Source of the DNA: Bradyrhizobiaceae bacterium
Lineage (GTDB): Bacteria; Pseudomonadota; Alphaproteobacteria; Rhizobiales; Xanthobacteraceae
Assembly: GCA_020853885.1 (NCBI GenBank)
Contig: JADYXZ010000010.1
Span: forward strand, 1 to 64,000
DNA: 64,000 bases
Reading direction: 5' to 3'
In this document: in pieces, positions 8,580 through 17,022 of the stretch
Layout: each line of letters begins with the position of its first letter
Position numbering within the stretch: the first letter of the stretch is position 1
The notes under the pieces: generated by a model
Databases searched by the model: none
Seen by the model: the letters and a program-made list of their open reading frames with translations, nothing else
Told to the model about the DNA's origin: nothing
Position numbers and translations under genes: made by a program

Positions 8580-9674
8580 TCAATCGGATAGCTGCGATCC
8601 GCCGCCGCCGCCGTTTCCGGGGATCCTGCCGATCCAGGCGCGGGCGACAAACGGCAGGCACAGCGCGATCAGCAGGAAGCGCAGGAGGTGATGCGCGCCG
8701 ACGAAGGCGGGATCGAGATCGAGCAGGAAGGCGAGGATGATCATCGCCTCGAGCGCGCCGGGCGCGAAGGCGAGCGTGGTCTTGCCGAGCTCCTCGCCCG
8801 CCGCAAGCGCCGCGACGAGCGCGAACGCGGCGCAGATCGCGACCGCGACGACGAACGCGCCGAGCGAATGCACGAACAGCCGGCGCAGGAGCTTGAAGTC
8901 GGTGCCGACGAAGCGCACGCCGATGAAGGCGCCAAGCGCGACGAAGCACGGCACGAGCACGAGCTGCGGCAGGCGGGCGGTCACGTAGCCGCTGCCGTGC
9001 AGCACGGCGCTCGCGAGCATCGCGCCGATGATGAGGCCGCCGGGAACGCCGAACCGGTCGGCAATGAGTCCGCCGGCAATGCCGAACACCGCCATGAGCA
9101 GGAGATCCCAACCGCTGTCGAATGCGAACCACGGCGCCGCGGCAACGGGGCCGGGCGCGGACATGCCGAGCAGCGCGAGCGTGCCCGGCAATGCCGCGAT
9201 CAGGAAGAAGACGCGCGAGGACTGCGCAAAGGCGACCTTGCGGACATCGGCGCCGGTTGCATAGGCGAGCGCAAGCACGGCGGACAGCGCGCCGGGCGCG
9301 CTCGCATACAGCGACGCGTCACGCTCCCATCCCGCCCAGCGCAGATAAAGAACGACGCCGGCCATGGTGACCGGCAGCGACAGCACCAGCAGCGCGAGCG
9401 TGATCGGCCAGTTCCACATGCCGGCGATGGTCTCCGGCGTGACCGCCGTGCCCATCGAAATGCCGAGCACGATGAAGACGGCGCGGCGCAGCGGCTCGGG
9501 CAGCGAGACCGGGTAGCCGACGAGCGCCAGCGTTGTCACGACGATGAGCGAGCCGGACAGCCACGCGGCCGGCAGCCCGGCCAGTGCGAACAGGGCGCCG
9601 CCGAGCGCACCAGAAACGATGGTGACGACCGTGGCGACAGGCGACGTCGTGCCGCGCGGGGAAAGGAAGCTCAT
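8580..9674 (-). CDS. AbrB family membrane protein (putative ammonia monooxygenase-type annotation)
   Basis: 364-aa polytopic membrane protein built as two similar halves, each opening with a glycine-rich helix pair: GGALFALAGLPAAWLSGSLIV in the first half and GGLIADRFGVPGGLIIGAML in the second. This matches the AbrB duplication family (PF05145). Each half contains the APGALEAM or SAPGALSAVLA motif. Older annotations call such proteins ammonia monooxygenases, but the fold is that of a transporter and no monooxygenase residues are present. It stands alone between the secreted-protein operon and an aminotransferase. The substrate is unknown. Confidence 0.85.
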   Translation of the reverse strand: MSFLSPRGTTSPVATVVTIVSGALGGALFALAGLPAAWLSGSLIVVTTLALVGYPVSLPEPLRRAVFIVLGISMGTAVTPETIAGMWNWPITLALLVLSLPVTMAGVVLYLRWAGWERDASLYASAPGALSAVLALAYATGADVRKVAFAQSSRVFFLIAALPGTLALLGMSAPGPVAAAPWFAFDSGWDLLLMAVFGIAGGLIADRFGVPGGLIIGAMLASAVLHGSGYVTARLPQLVLVPCFVALGAFIGVRFVGTDFKLLRRLFVHSLGAFVVAVAICAAFALVAALAAGEELGKTTLAFAPGALEAMIILAFLLDLDPAFVGAHHLLRFLLIALCLPFVARAWIGRIPGNGGGGGSQLSD

Positions 9675-9715
9675 TTCCAGGGGCTGCAGGCGGGAGCGGG
9701 ACGGGGCTCACAAAG

Positions 9716-10912
9716 TCATCGTTTCAGCCACGCGGTCAAGCGCTCCACCGCATAGGTGAGGCTCTCGGGGCTGCGGGCGAAGCATAGCCGGAGATAGGCT
9801 TCCGCGCCGGGGCCGAAGGCGGTGCCCGGCGCCATGCCGATGTTCGCCTCGTCGATGAGGCGGAAGCAGAGGGCGCGCGAGTCAGGTTCGCCGTCGATCG
9901 CGAGCAGCTGGTAGAAGGCGCCCATGGGCGGCACGAGGCGCACGCGGCCGGTGTCCTTGAGCTTCGCCACGATATCGCGCCCGCGGCGGGCGCGCTCGAT
10001 CTGATGCGCGACGAAGCCCTCGCCGCGCTCGAGCGCCACGACCGCGGCGCGCTGCATGAACACGGCGACGCCGGACGTCGACGCCTGGATGAGGTTCTCG
10101 ATCACCTGACCCAGCGACGGATCGGCCTCGATCCAGCCGATGCGCCAGCCGGTCATGGCCCAGTTCTTGGAAAACGTATTGACGAACAGGATGCGGTCGT
10201 CCGGCGCCATCACGTCGTGGAACGAGGGCGCGCGCGGCGCATCGCCGTAATAGAAGCGGTGATAGACCTCGTCGGCGACGATCCAGAGGCCATGCTTGCG
10301 GGCAAGCGCGAGGATCGCGCGCAACTCTTCGCGGGTTGCGGTCCAGCCGGTCGGGTTGCCCGGCGTGTTGATGAAGAGCACGCGGGTGCGCGGCGTGATC
10401 GCGCGGGCCAGACGATCCAGATCGAGCGTGAAGCCGTTCTCGCCGGGCGTCATCGGCACGAACACGGGACGCGCGGCTGCGGCGTCGGCCGCCGCACCCG
10501 CATTCGGCCAGCACGGCGTCGGGATCACCACCTCGTCGCCCTCGCCGATCGTCAGCGCGAACGCCATGACAATCGCCTGCATGCCGGAGGCGACGACATA
10601 GAAGCGCTCGGGATCGGGCGCGACGCCATAGTGCTGCGCATGATAGTTCGCGAGCGCCGCGCGCAGCTCGGGGATACCGCGCTGCCAGGTGTAGAAGGTT
10701 TCGCCGGCTTTCAGCGAGCGCGTGGCCGCATCGCAGATGAAGTCCGGCGTCGGCAGGTCGCCCTCGCCGGCCCAGAGCGGAATCAGCCCCTGGCGGCCGA
10801 AGCCGTGCTTCATCGCCTCGACGATGCCGCTCACCTGCATGTTCCGTGCGGCGGCGCGGATGTTGTCGATCAGCGCGGGACGCGCGGCGACCTCTGCGGG
10901 TTGCATGAGCAT
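9716..10912 (-). CDS. PLP-dependent class I/II aminotransferase
   Basis: 398 aa, fold type I aminotransferase of the aspartate aminotransferase superfamily. The PLP lysine lies in FVNTFSKNWAMTGWRIGW, the N-x-P-G-NPTG motif is INTPGNPTGW, the aspartate that pairs with the PLP nitrogen is in IVADEVYHRFYY, and the substrate carboxylate arginine is in YLRLCFARSPE. The start is taken at 10912 because GAGG precedes it by 6 bp; the longer frame lacks a ribosome site. Substrate specificity cannot be read from the sequence. It follows the AbrB-type gene on the same strand but with a 42-bp gap. Confidence 0.9.
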   Translation of the reverse strand: MLMQPAEVAARPALIDNIRAAARNMQVSGIVEAMKHGFGRQGLIPLWAGEGDLPTPDFICDAATRSLKAGETFYTWQRGIPELRAALANYHAQHYGVAPDPERFYVVASGMQAIVMAFALTIGEGDEVVIPTPCWPNAGAAADAAAARPVFVPMTPGENGFTLDLDRLARAITPRTRVLFINTPGNPTGWTATREELRAILALARKHGLWIVADEVYHRFYYGDAPRAPSFHDVMAPDDRILFVNTFSKNWAMTGWRIGWIEADPSLGQVIENLIQASTSGVAVFMQRAAVVALERGEGFVAHQIERARRGRDIVAKLKDTGRVRLVPPMGAFYQLLAIDGEPDSRALCFRLIDEANIGMAPGTAFGPGAEAYLRLCFARSPESLTYAVERLTAWLKR

Positions 10913-11110
10913 TTCAAACCTCGGACGGAACATAGCGCGGCGGGGAACCCTGTCCCAATGAGAAATGACAATCGCGCGGATCAATGCGGCGAATGAATGC
11001 CGGAACATGCGCAAAAAAATCCGCGCAGGCCGGAATGCGCGGGGGATGCAGCCGTTGTACCGGCAGGCGCCGCTTTTCCTCTCCGCGGCGCGCTGGAACA
11101 GGAGTGGATC

Positions 11111-11437
11111 ATGCAGAAACCTGCATTGTGGGCGCCGTTCGGCCTGCTCATCGGCGGGGTCCTCTTGGCGGCGCCGGCCGCCGCCGGGGAACAGCGAAAC
11201 TCGACTGCGCCGTTCACCGCGCCTTCGGCGGCGCTCATCTTCGTGGACGACGACGATGATGACGACGGCATCCGCCGCCGCTGGCGCAAGCCGCGCATCG
11301 ACCGGAACTGGCGCGGCTGGCAGGAACGGCGCGGCTACGTCCTGCGCGACTGGGACGACGATGACGACGACCGCTATCGGCGGCGGCTGCGCTGGCGGCG
11401 GGGCGACGACGATGACGACGACGATGATGACGATTGA
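11111..11437 (+). CDS. Secreted poly-aspartate protein
   Basis: 108 aa with a signal peptide (LWAPFGLLIGGVLLAAPAAA). The mature part alternates arginine-rich blocks (RRRWRKPR, RYRRRLRWRR) with three aspartate runs of 7, 6 and 10 residues, the last ending the protein. The runs are encoded by mixed GAT and GAC codons rather than a pure triplet. The ATG at 11111 has AGGAG 6 bp upstream. The acidic runs could bind calcium or another cation. It converges on the subtilase gene at 11488, which also carries a poly-Asp run, and they share a terminator. No family recognised. Confidence 0.7.
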   Translation: MQKPALWAPFGLLIGGVLLAAPAAAGEQRNSTAPFTAPSAALIFVDDDDDDDGIRRRWRKPRIDRNWRGWQERRGYVLRDWDDDDDDRYRRRLRWRRGDDDDDDDDDD

Positions 11438-11455
11438 TCGTCACCCGAAGAAAAG

Positions 11456-11479
11456 CCCCCGCGCCCGCGGGGGTTTTTT
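11456..11479. terminator. Bidirectional rho-independent terminator
   Basis: CCCCCGCG / CGCGGGGG stem followed by TTTTTT on the + strand. On the - strand the same stem is followed by CTTTTCTTC. It lies between the convergent poly-Asp gene and the subtilase gene and can serve both. Confidence 0.85.
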
Positions 11480-11487
11480 CTTTATGC

Positions 11488-12813
11488 TCAGCGCGCGGCA
11501 ACGGCGCAGGATTCCGGGGCGCGGATCAAGCCCCATCCATAGCGGTCGTCGCGGCCGGGCGCGCCGAGGTCGATTGCCCGCCGCGCCAGATTCGTCGTCG
11601 CCTCCTGCGTCGAGCGGTCGCCTTCGGCGCGCGCGGCGGCGAGTGCCGCGGTGACGAACGGCGTGGCGAAGGATGTCCCGGAGCGCAGCCGCGTCCCCGC
11701 GCGGCCACGGCCGGCGGTCGTGAGCGCGACGCCGGGTGCTGCGAAATCCACCTGCGGCCCCGATGCAGCGCGGCGATAGACGCGACGCCCTGCATCGACG
11801 GCTGTCACGCCGATCACCGATGGATGCGCGGCGGGGAAAAGCGCGGCCGCGCCCGGAGCGGCATGGCCGACCGCGGCCACGAGGCCGATGCCGCGGCCTT
11901 GCGCCTCGTTCAGCACCTCCTCGAGCACGCGGTTGCGCGGGCCGGAAAAGCTCATGTTCACGATCCCGGCGCCGCGCTCGACCACCGACGAAAGCGCGCC
12001 GGCAAGATCGAAGGCGTCGGCGGCGTCGCCGCCGGTGACGCGGTGGAATGCGTCCGCCGCGATCAGATGCGCGCGCGGCAGCAGGCCGGGCGCGGGCCCT
12101 TCCGGATCGCCGACGAGCAACGCGGCAACCGCGGTGCCGTGGTCGGCCGCGGACGGGCGGCGCCCCTTGCCGCGGATCTCGATCTGCTCGATCGAGCTTT
12201 GCCGGAGCGCGGGATGGGCGTGATCGATGCGCGTGTCGATCACGCCGATCTTCGGCGCGATGTCGCAGGCGGGGATGCGGTGATCCCAGCCGATCATGGC
12301 GAAGCTCGCGCAGCCCTTGTCGTCGCAGCGCAGCGCGTCGGGCCGGTAGATGTGGTTGAGGTCGATGATCGCCGCCGGAATCAGTGCCGTGATCCGCGCC
12401 TGCGCCCGCGCAAAGGAAACACCGCGCGGCGCCCGCACGCGGGCGATCTCGGCGCCGAGCACACCGAGACGGCCGCGGGAGACGATCACGTAGCCCTGGC
12501 CGGCGATGCGGTCGATCTCGCCCGCGCCGCGGGCGACCACGATCAGCTCGAAGGCGGGCGCACGCCGGGCCGGACGATCGTCATCATCGTCATCATCGTC
12601 GTCGTCATCATCGTCGTCGTCATCATCATCGTCGTCATCGTCGTCAGCGAGCGCGGGTGTGACGATGCCGAGGCCATTCCCGACGAATGATCCCTGACCC
12701 GGCTTGGCATCCCCTGCCAGCACCTCGGCCAGCAGGATCGACGCGAGCAGGCCCACGATAACGACGGCGTAGCGCTGCGAGACCTTCCAGATCATCCACT
12801 TCGGTGCCGGCAT
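11488..12813 (-). CDS. S8 (subtilisin-like) serine protease with poly-Asp linker
   Basis: 441-aa predicted exported or membrane-anchored protease. A hydrophobic segment spans about residues 14-33, then 23 consecutive aspartates occupy 57-79 (mixed GAT/GAC codons at 12577-12645), and an inhibitor-like propeptide region follows at 85-160. The catalytic triad is Asp193 (GVIDTRID), His225 (DHGTAVAALL) and Ser381 (SGTSFATP). At the place where subtilisins have the oxyanion asparagine (AAAGN) this protein has AAVGH, so His317 replaces Asn. The ATG at 12813 has AGGGGA upstream. It faces the ECF sigma gene across a palindrome-rich gap and may belong to that regulon. Activity is uncertain because of the Asn-to-His change. 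Confidence 0.85.
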   Translation of the reverse strand: MPAPKWMIWKVSQRYAVVIVGLLASILLAEVLAGDAKPGQGSFVGNGLGIVTPALADDDDDDDDDDDDDDDDDDDDDDDRPARRAPAFELIVVARGAGEIDRIAGQGYVIVSRGRLGVLGAEIARVRAPRGVSFARAQARITALIPAAIIDLNHIYRPDALRCDDKGCASFAMIGWDHRIPACDIAPKIGVIDTRIDHAHPALRQSSIEQIEIRGKGRRPSAADHGTAVAALLVGDPEGPAPGLLPRAHLIAADAFHRVTGGDAADAFDLAGALSSVVERGAGIVNMSFSGPRNRVLEEVLNEAQGRGIGLVAAVGHAAPGAAALFPAAHPSVIGVTAVDAGRRVYRRAASGPQVDFAAPGVALTTAGRGRAGTRLRSGTSFATPFVTAALAAARAEGDRSTQEATTNLARRAIDLGAPGRDDRYGWGLIRAPESCAVAAR

Positions 12814-12823
12814 GCTAGTTCCC

Positions 12824-12900
12824 CTAGTCTGGTGGTTCAGAAATTCCCTCCCTCCGGGCCGCGAGTCCTTCGAGGGAATTTCTGAACCAAACCACACTAG
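12824..12900. repeat. Large palindrome 1 upstream of the subtilase
   Basis: Perfect 18-bp arms TGGTTCAGAAATTCCCTC (12833-12850) and its reverse complement (12872-12889) around a 21-bp GC-rich loop. Imperfect pairing extends outward to CTAG at both ends (12824 and 12897). There is no T-run, so it is not a standard terminator. It begins 11 bp from the subtilase start codon and could form in its 5' leader. Confidence 0.8.
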
Positions 12901-12919
12901 AATCATAAGTTTGCTAGCA

Positions 12920-12990
12920 TCCTACGAATCCGAAGTTCGCTCACGAAGGTGCCGCTCGGTTGAGCGAACTTCGGATTCGGGACGCTAGGA
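12920..12990. repeat. Large palindrome 2 between subtilase and sigma factor
   Basis: Perfect 19-bp arms: CGAATCCGAAGTTCGCTCA (12925-12943) and its reverse complement (12961-12979), with a 17-bp loop. Flanking TCCTA / TAGGA extend the symmetry to 12990. It starts about 20 bp after palindrome 1 and has a different sequence. Confidence 0.8.
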
Positions 12991-13125
12991 GCCCTGAAGC
13001 CAAACGGGCGAGCCCCGGCGAAATTCCCGAAATCCGGAAAAAAAATTAGCGGTTCCACAAGGGCACAGGAACCGGGAATAAATATCCCGGCCATCCGTTT
13101 GACCCGGCAGACGAGCAGGACCGGC

Positions 13126-13665
13126 ATGGGTACGGACGTCCGCCACCAGATCATCGCGCTGCTGCCGCGGCTGCGCGCCTTCGCGCGCGCCCTCGTCCGC
13201 GACCGGGAAGCGGCGGACGACCTCGTGCAGGCGACGTGCGAGCGGGCGCTGCGGGCGATCGACCGCTGGGAGGCGGGGACGCGGCTCGACAGCTGGATGT
13301 TCCGCATCATGCGCAACCTCTGGATCGACGAATTCCGCAAGGCGCAGAGCGCCGCGCCGGTCGACGAGGGCGCCGACGTCGAGCAGATCGCCGGCGCGCA
13401 CGGCGATCGCACGGTCGAGAGCAATCTCATGCTGGCGCGGACGCGGCGCGCGATCGCGGAGCTGCCGGAGGAGCAGCGCAGCGTGCTCGTGCTCGTCTGC
13501 GTGGAGGAGCTGAGCTACCGCGAGGCGGCTGACGCGCTGGAAATTCCGGTCGGCACCGTCATGAGCCGGCTCGCGCGGGCGCGCGAGGCGCTTTCGGCGA
13601 TGCTCGGCGAGACCCGCGCGAAGCCAAGCGGAAGCCGGGCCGTGTTGTCGGGAGAAAGGCCATGA
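13126..13665 (+). CDS. ECF-type RNA polymerase sigma factor
   Basis: 179 aa. Region 2 is seen as LPRLRAFARALVRDREAADDLVQ and DSWMFRIMRNLWIDEFR. Region 4 is ELPEEQRSVLVLVCVEELSYREAADALEIPVGTVMSRLARAREAL, with the usual helix-turn-helix. It directs core polymerase to a small extracytoplasmic-stress type regulon and is held by the anti-sigma factor next door, whose ATG overlaps its stop (ATGA). The ATG at 13126 is used because AGGA lies 7 bp upstream. A GGAACC at 13068-13073 is the right kind of -35 word, but no -10 word sits at the correct spacing, so autoregulation is not shown. Confidence 0.93.
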   Translation: MGTDVRHQIIALLPRLRAFARALVRDREAADDLVQATCERALRAIDRWEAGTRLDSWMFRIMRNLWIDEFRKAQSAAPVDEGADVEQIAGAHGDRTVESNLMLARTRRAIAELPEEQRSVLVLVCVEELSYREAADALEIPVGTVMSRLARAREALSAMLGETRAKPSGSRAVLSGERP

Positions 13666-14405
13666 GCAGGAGCGGAGTGACGCCGGAAATGTTGATGGCA
13701 TTCGCGGATCAGGAAATCGATCGCGAGACCGCGGAGGCGATCGAACGCGCGGTGCGCGACAACCCCGAGCTCGCGGAGACGGTTGCGGCGTTTCGCACGA
13801 CGCGGCGGCTCGCGCGGGAGGCGTTCGGCGACGTGCTGGCGGAGCCCATGCCGGAGCGGCTCATCCGCTCCGTGCTGGAAAGCACGCCAGAAGGAGCGCG
13901 CGTGCTGCCGTTTCCGCCGCGGCGGTTGCGCGGGGCGGCGCTGCCGCTCGCGGCAAGCATCATGATCGTTGCCGGGCTGGCCGGGTATTTTCTCGGGCAA
14001 AGGGCCGGGGGCGTGCATCCGTCCGCGCCGGGCGCCATCGCTTTCGGCGACCCGGCCGCCATCGAGGCGCTCGCCAGCCTGCCGAGCGGCGGAGAACGCG
14101 TGGTGCGCGCGAGCGGCGCGGAAGCGACGCTGCGCGTGACCGGAAGCTACGGCGTGGACGGCGGCTTCTGCCGCACGTTCACGGTGGCGACGGCAGCGCA
14201 GTCCGCCCGCGGGCTCGGCTGCAAGCGCGGACCGGGATGGAGCATCGAGGCCATAATCGCCGACGCCCCTGCCGGCGGCGATCAATACCGGCCGGCTTCG
14301 GGCGGCGACGAAATCCTCGAGGGCATGCTCGACTCGCTCGGCGCGAGCGAACCGCTCGCGGCCGAGCAGGAACGGGCGCTGATCGAAAGCGGCTGGAAAC
14401 GCTGA
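13662..14405 (+). CDS. Transmembrane anti-sigma factor
   Basis: 247 aa, translationally coupled to the sigma gene by a 4-bp overlap. The N-terminal ~80 residues (TPEMLMAFADQEIDRETAEAIE...) look like an anti-sigma helical domain. The His-Cys-Cys zinc motif of ZAS proteins is absent. One membrane helix lies at about residues 91-112 and the rest is periplasmic, with two cysteines (GGFCRTF and GLGCKR) about 20 residues apart that could form a disulfide. Role assigned from gene pairing and topology; the signal sensed is unknown. A link to the neighbouring exported protease is a guess. Confidence 0.85.
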   Translation: MSRSGVTPEMLMAFADQEIDRETAEAIERAVRDNPELAETVAAFRTTRRLAREAFGDVLAEPMPERLIRSVLESTPEGARVLPFPPRRLRGAALPLAASIMIVAGLAGYFLGQRAGGVHPSAPGAIAFGDPAAIEALASLPSGGERVVRASGAEATLRVTGSYGVDGGFCRTFTVATAAQSARGLGCKRGPGWSIEAIIADAPAGGDQYRPASGGDEILEGMLDSLGASEPLAAEQERALIESGWKR

Positions 14406-14417
14406 CGGCGATCGGCG

Positions 14418-14840
14418 TCAGGAACGCTGCTTCAGGAGATCGCGGATCTCCGTCAGCAGGACTTCCTGCTTCGGCGGTGCGGCCGGCTCCTTCTTTTCCT
14501 CCTGCCGCTTCAGGCGATTGATCGCCTTCACCACCAGGAACAGCACCCAGGCGACGATCAGGAAGTTCAGGGCGACGGTGATGAAATTGCCCCAGGCGAG
14601 CACGGCGCCCTGCTTTTTCGCTTCCTCGAGCGACATCGCGGTGACATTCGAGGAAAGACCGAAGAAGTAGTTCGAGAAGTCGAGACCGCCGGTCACCGCG
14701 CCGATGACCGGCATGAAGATGTCGCCGACGAGCGATTCGACGATCCTGCCGAAGGCGACGCCGATGATCACGCCGATGGCGAGATCGACCACGTTGCCCT
14801 TGACCGCAAACTCGCGAAATTCCTGCAGCGTCTTGTTCAT
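14418..14840 (-). CDS. mscL: Large-conductance mechanosensitive channel
   Basis: 140-aa inner-membrane channel that opens under membrane tension and releases solutes during hypo-osmotic shock. The N-terminal amphipathic helix and TM1 ([20 protein letters not shown]) are highly conserved. TM2 is [19 protein letters not shown], followed by the charged C-terminal bundle ([10 protein letters not shown]...[11 protein letters not shown]). Length is normal. It converges with the anti-sigma gene, leaving 12 bp between them. Confidence 0.97.
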   Translation of the reverse strand: MNKTLQEFREFAVKGNVVDLAIGVIIGVAFGRIVESLVGDIFMPVIGAVTGGLDFSNYFFGLSSNVTAMSLEEAKKQGAVLAWGNFITVALNFLIVAWVLFLVVKAINRLKRQEEKKEPAAPPKQEVLLTEIRDLLKQRS

Positions 14841-14882
14841 GCCGACTCTCCCGTGAATCCGCCGGCCGCCATGCTGCCGGAT

Positions 14883-17009
14883 TTATCCGCCGGTGAGAAG
14901 ATCGCGCACGGTATTGTTGATATGCTTGAGGTTTCTCAGGGATTCCAGGAGGCGCTGCTTCGCCGCGCGGTCGAGGCGGGCGACCTCGACCTTGTTCGAC
15001 GGCGGGCGGCCGGCGGCGATGTCGACAAGCTGCTGATCGAGCACGGCGTCGAGGAGGATACCGTGCGCCTCGACGAATGCATCGAGGTCGCGCTCGGCGC
15101 CGATTTTCATCGCCTTCACGGCTTCGAGCCGGCGGCGCGTCGAGCGCTCCGCCACATGAAAGCGCAGCGCCAGAATGCGCGCGGTGGCGACAATGCCGAA
15201 CAGGCCGCCGCGCTTGAGGTCGACGCGGCCGTTGTCGGTCTTGATGCCGAAGAAGCCGAGCGGCGGCTCGAACGGGCCGGCCGCCTCGGCCAGCAGCTTC
15301 AGGAACGCGAGCTGGCCCTTGGCCATGTCGAGCGCATCGCGCCAGAGGCTTTCGGCGAGCGCGCCGTCGCCATGCACGGCGCGGAAGTCGAAGAAGATGT
15401 CGACGGACAGCAGATCCTGCGGGCTCGAGCGGCCGATCCAGTCGGCCACGCGCTCGCGCCAGAGCCGCGCGCTGCCGCGCCAGCCGGCGTTCTTCGCCAT
15501 GACGCCGCCCTTGCAATAGGGCACGCCCACTTCGTGCAGGATGTCGGCGATGTGGGTGCCGAGCTTCGCGAACCAGCGGTCGGCGGGGCCGTCGGGATCG
15601 CCCTCGGTGAAGATGATGGCGTTGTCCTGATCCATGGCGAGCAGGCTCTCGCCGCGGCCGGCGGAGCCGAGCACGAGCACGGCATAGGGCACGGGTGGCG
15701 TGCCCTCCCCGGCCTCGCGCATACGCGCCTCGCCGAGAATCGCGGCGCGGCGGGTGAGCGCGCCGAGCTCGCGGGAGATGACGGCAGCGACATCGCGCGC
15801 ATCGATCCCTTCGGCGGCCAGTCCGCGGGCGACCGCCGGCAGCTTCGCCCAGGCCGCGCCGAGCGCGTGCACGTCGGGCGCCTCGTCGATCTCGTCGCCG
15901 AGCGCCACCGCATCGCCGGCGCGCAGACGGAGAAGATCGCGCGCCGAAAGGGCGCCGACCACGCGGCCGGCTTCGTCGGCCACGCCGAGGTGGCGCACCC
16001 TGAGGCGGCTCATGCGGCCGATCGCGCGATAGACGAAAGCTTCCGCCGGCGCCGCCGCGAGCGGGCGGCTCGCGAACTCGCCGACCTTGCGTTCCAGCGT
16101 GGCGGCGCCGCCCCTGGCGATCGCGCGCAACACGTCGCGCTCGGTGAGAATGCCGACATCGGCGGCGAGCTGCGGCGTCTCGGGAGCGGCGCCGTCCGCC
16201 AGCACAAACACCGAGCTCACGCGCTTCTGCATGAGCAGGTCCATTGCGGCGGCAAGCGTAGCGTCGGCTGCGATGTAGAGCGGAGGCGAGGACATCACGT
16301 CGCGGATGCGGTGGCGATAGGGATAGGTATCGACGCGGGCGAGCATGCGCTCGCCTTCGGTTTGCGCCGGCGCGCCCGGTGCGACCCAGCCGCCGCGCTG
16401 GGCGATCACCTCAGAGAACTCGCGGCAGGCGGCCTCGGCCTCGGCGAAGGTGCGGATGCCGCGCTCGCGCAGGAGCGGCACGAGCCTGGTGAAGACGCGC
16501 GCGGTCATCACCGCGTCGCCGAGCGCGGAGTGGCGGTCCTCCACCTTGACGTCGAGCCAGGCGGCGAGCTGCTCGAGCGAGAAGCCGGGCAGATCGGGCT
16601 TGGCGAACTCGGCCAGAATGCGGATGTCGATGGCGCGCGGCACCCGGAACGCGACCTGCGCGCGCTTGGCCTCGCCGCCGATCACCGCGAGGTCGTAGTC
16701 GATGGTGTGGCCGATCACGGCCGCATCGCCGGCAAACGCGTGAAAGTCCTTCCAGGCGGCGGCGAAATCCGGCGCGCCCTGCAGGCGCGCGGCGTCGATG
16801 CCATGGATCTTCGTCGACTCCGCGGGGATCGGCACGCCCGGATCGACGAGCGAGCGAAAGCGCTCGTTCTCCGCGATTCGACCGGCGCGGACACGGATGC
16901 CGCCGAGCTCGACGATGCGCGCGCGGTTGGGATCGAGGCTCGTGGTCTCCGTGTCGATCGCAACGGCATCGAGCGCGAGAAGCGGCGTCGCGCTGATGCG
17001 GTCGGTCAC
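14883..17009 (-). CDS. DnaQ-like exonuclease - CBS pair - DUF294 nucleotidyltransferase fusion
   Basis: 708 aa. Residues ~10-190 are a DEDD 3'-5' exonuclease domain: Asp19 and Glu21 in AIDTETTSLD, HTIDYDLAV, and HSALGDAVMTARV. Residues ~235-350 are two CBS motifs (RDVMSSPPLYIAADATLAAAM and ILTERDVLRAIARG ... GALSARDLLRLR). The rest is DUF294: a GlnD-like nucleotidyltransferase core GSAGRGESLLAMDQDNAII, then a helical C-terminal domain. Separate DUF294/CBS proteins occur beside acetate-type symporters; here an exonuclease is joined on. The GTG start at 17009 has GGAG 8 bp upstream; the frame further upstream lies on top of the partner gene. Likely a nucleotide-sensing regulator of the transport locus, though enzymatic activity is inferred. 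Confidence 0.85.
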   Translation of the reverse strand: MTDRISATPLLALDAVAIDTETTSLDPNRARIVELGGIRVRAGRIAENERFRSLVDPGVPIPAESTKIHGIDAARLQGAPDFAAAWKDFHAFAGDAAVIGHTIDYDLAVIGGEAKRAQVAFRVPRAIDIRILAEFAKPDLPGFSLEQLAAWLDVKVEDRHSALGDAVMTARVFTRLVPLLRERGIRTFAEAEAACREFSEVIAQRGGWVAPGAPAQTEGERMLARVDTYPYRHRIRDVMSSPPLYIAADATLAAAMDLLMQKRVSSVFVLADGAAPETPQLAADVGILTERDVLRAIARGGAATLERKVGEFASRPLAAAPAEAFVYRAIGRMSRLRVRHLGVADEAGRVVGALSARDLLRLRAGDAVALGDEIDEAPDVHALGAAWAKLPAVARGLAAEGIDARDVAAVISRELGALTRRAAILGEARMREAGEGTPPVPYAVLVLGSAGRGESLLAMDQDNAIIFTEGDPDGPADRWFAKLGTHIADILHEVGVPYCKGGVMAKNAGWRGSARLWRERVADWIGRSSPQDLLSVDIFFDFRAVHGDGALAESLWRDALDMAKGQLAFLKLLAEAAGPFEPPLGFFGIKTDNGRVDLKRGGLFGIVATARILALRFHVAERSTRRRLEAVKAMKIGAERDLDAFVEAHGILLDAVLDQQLVDIAAGRPPSNKVEVARLDRAAKQRLLESLRNLKHINNTVRDLLTGG

Positions 17010-17022
17010 GGCGCTGCTCCGG

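Noticed and set aside
12577-12645. Short tandem repeat or CRISPR-like signal in the GTC/ATC tract
   Set aside because: It is the antisense of 23 Asp codons inside the subtilase gene; mixed codons and no spacers.
13051-13101. ECF/EcfG-type promoter (GGAACC at 13068) ahead of the sigma gene
   Set aside because: The -35 word is right but the nearest CGTT lies more than 20 bp away, outside the usual 16-19 bp spacing.
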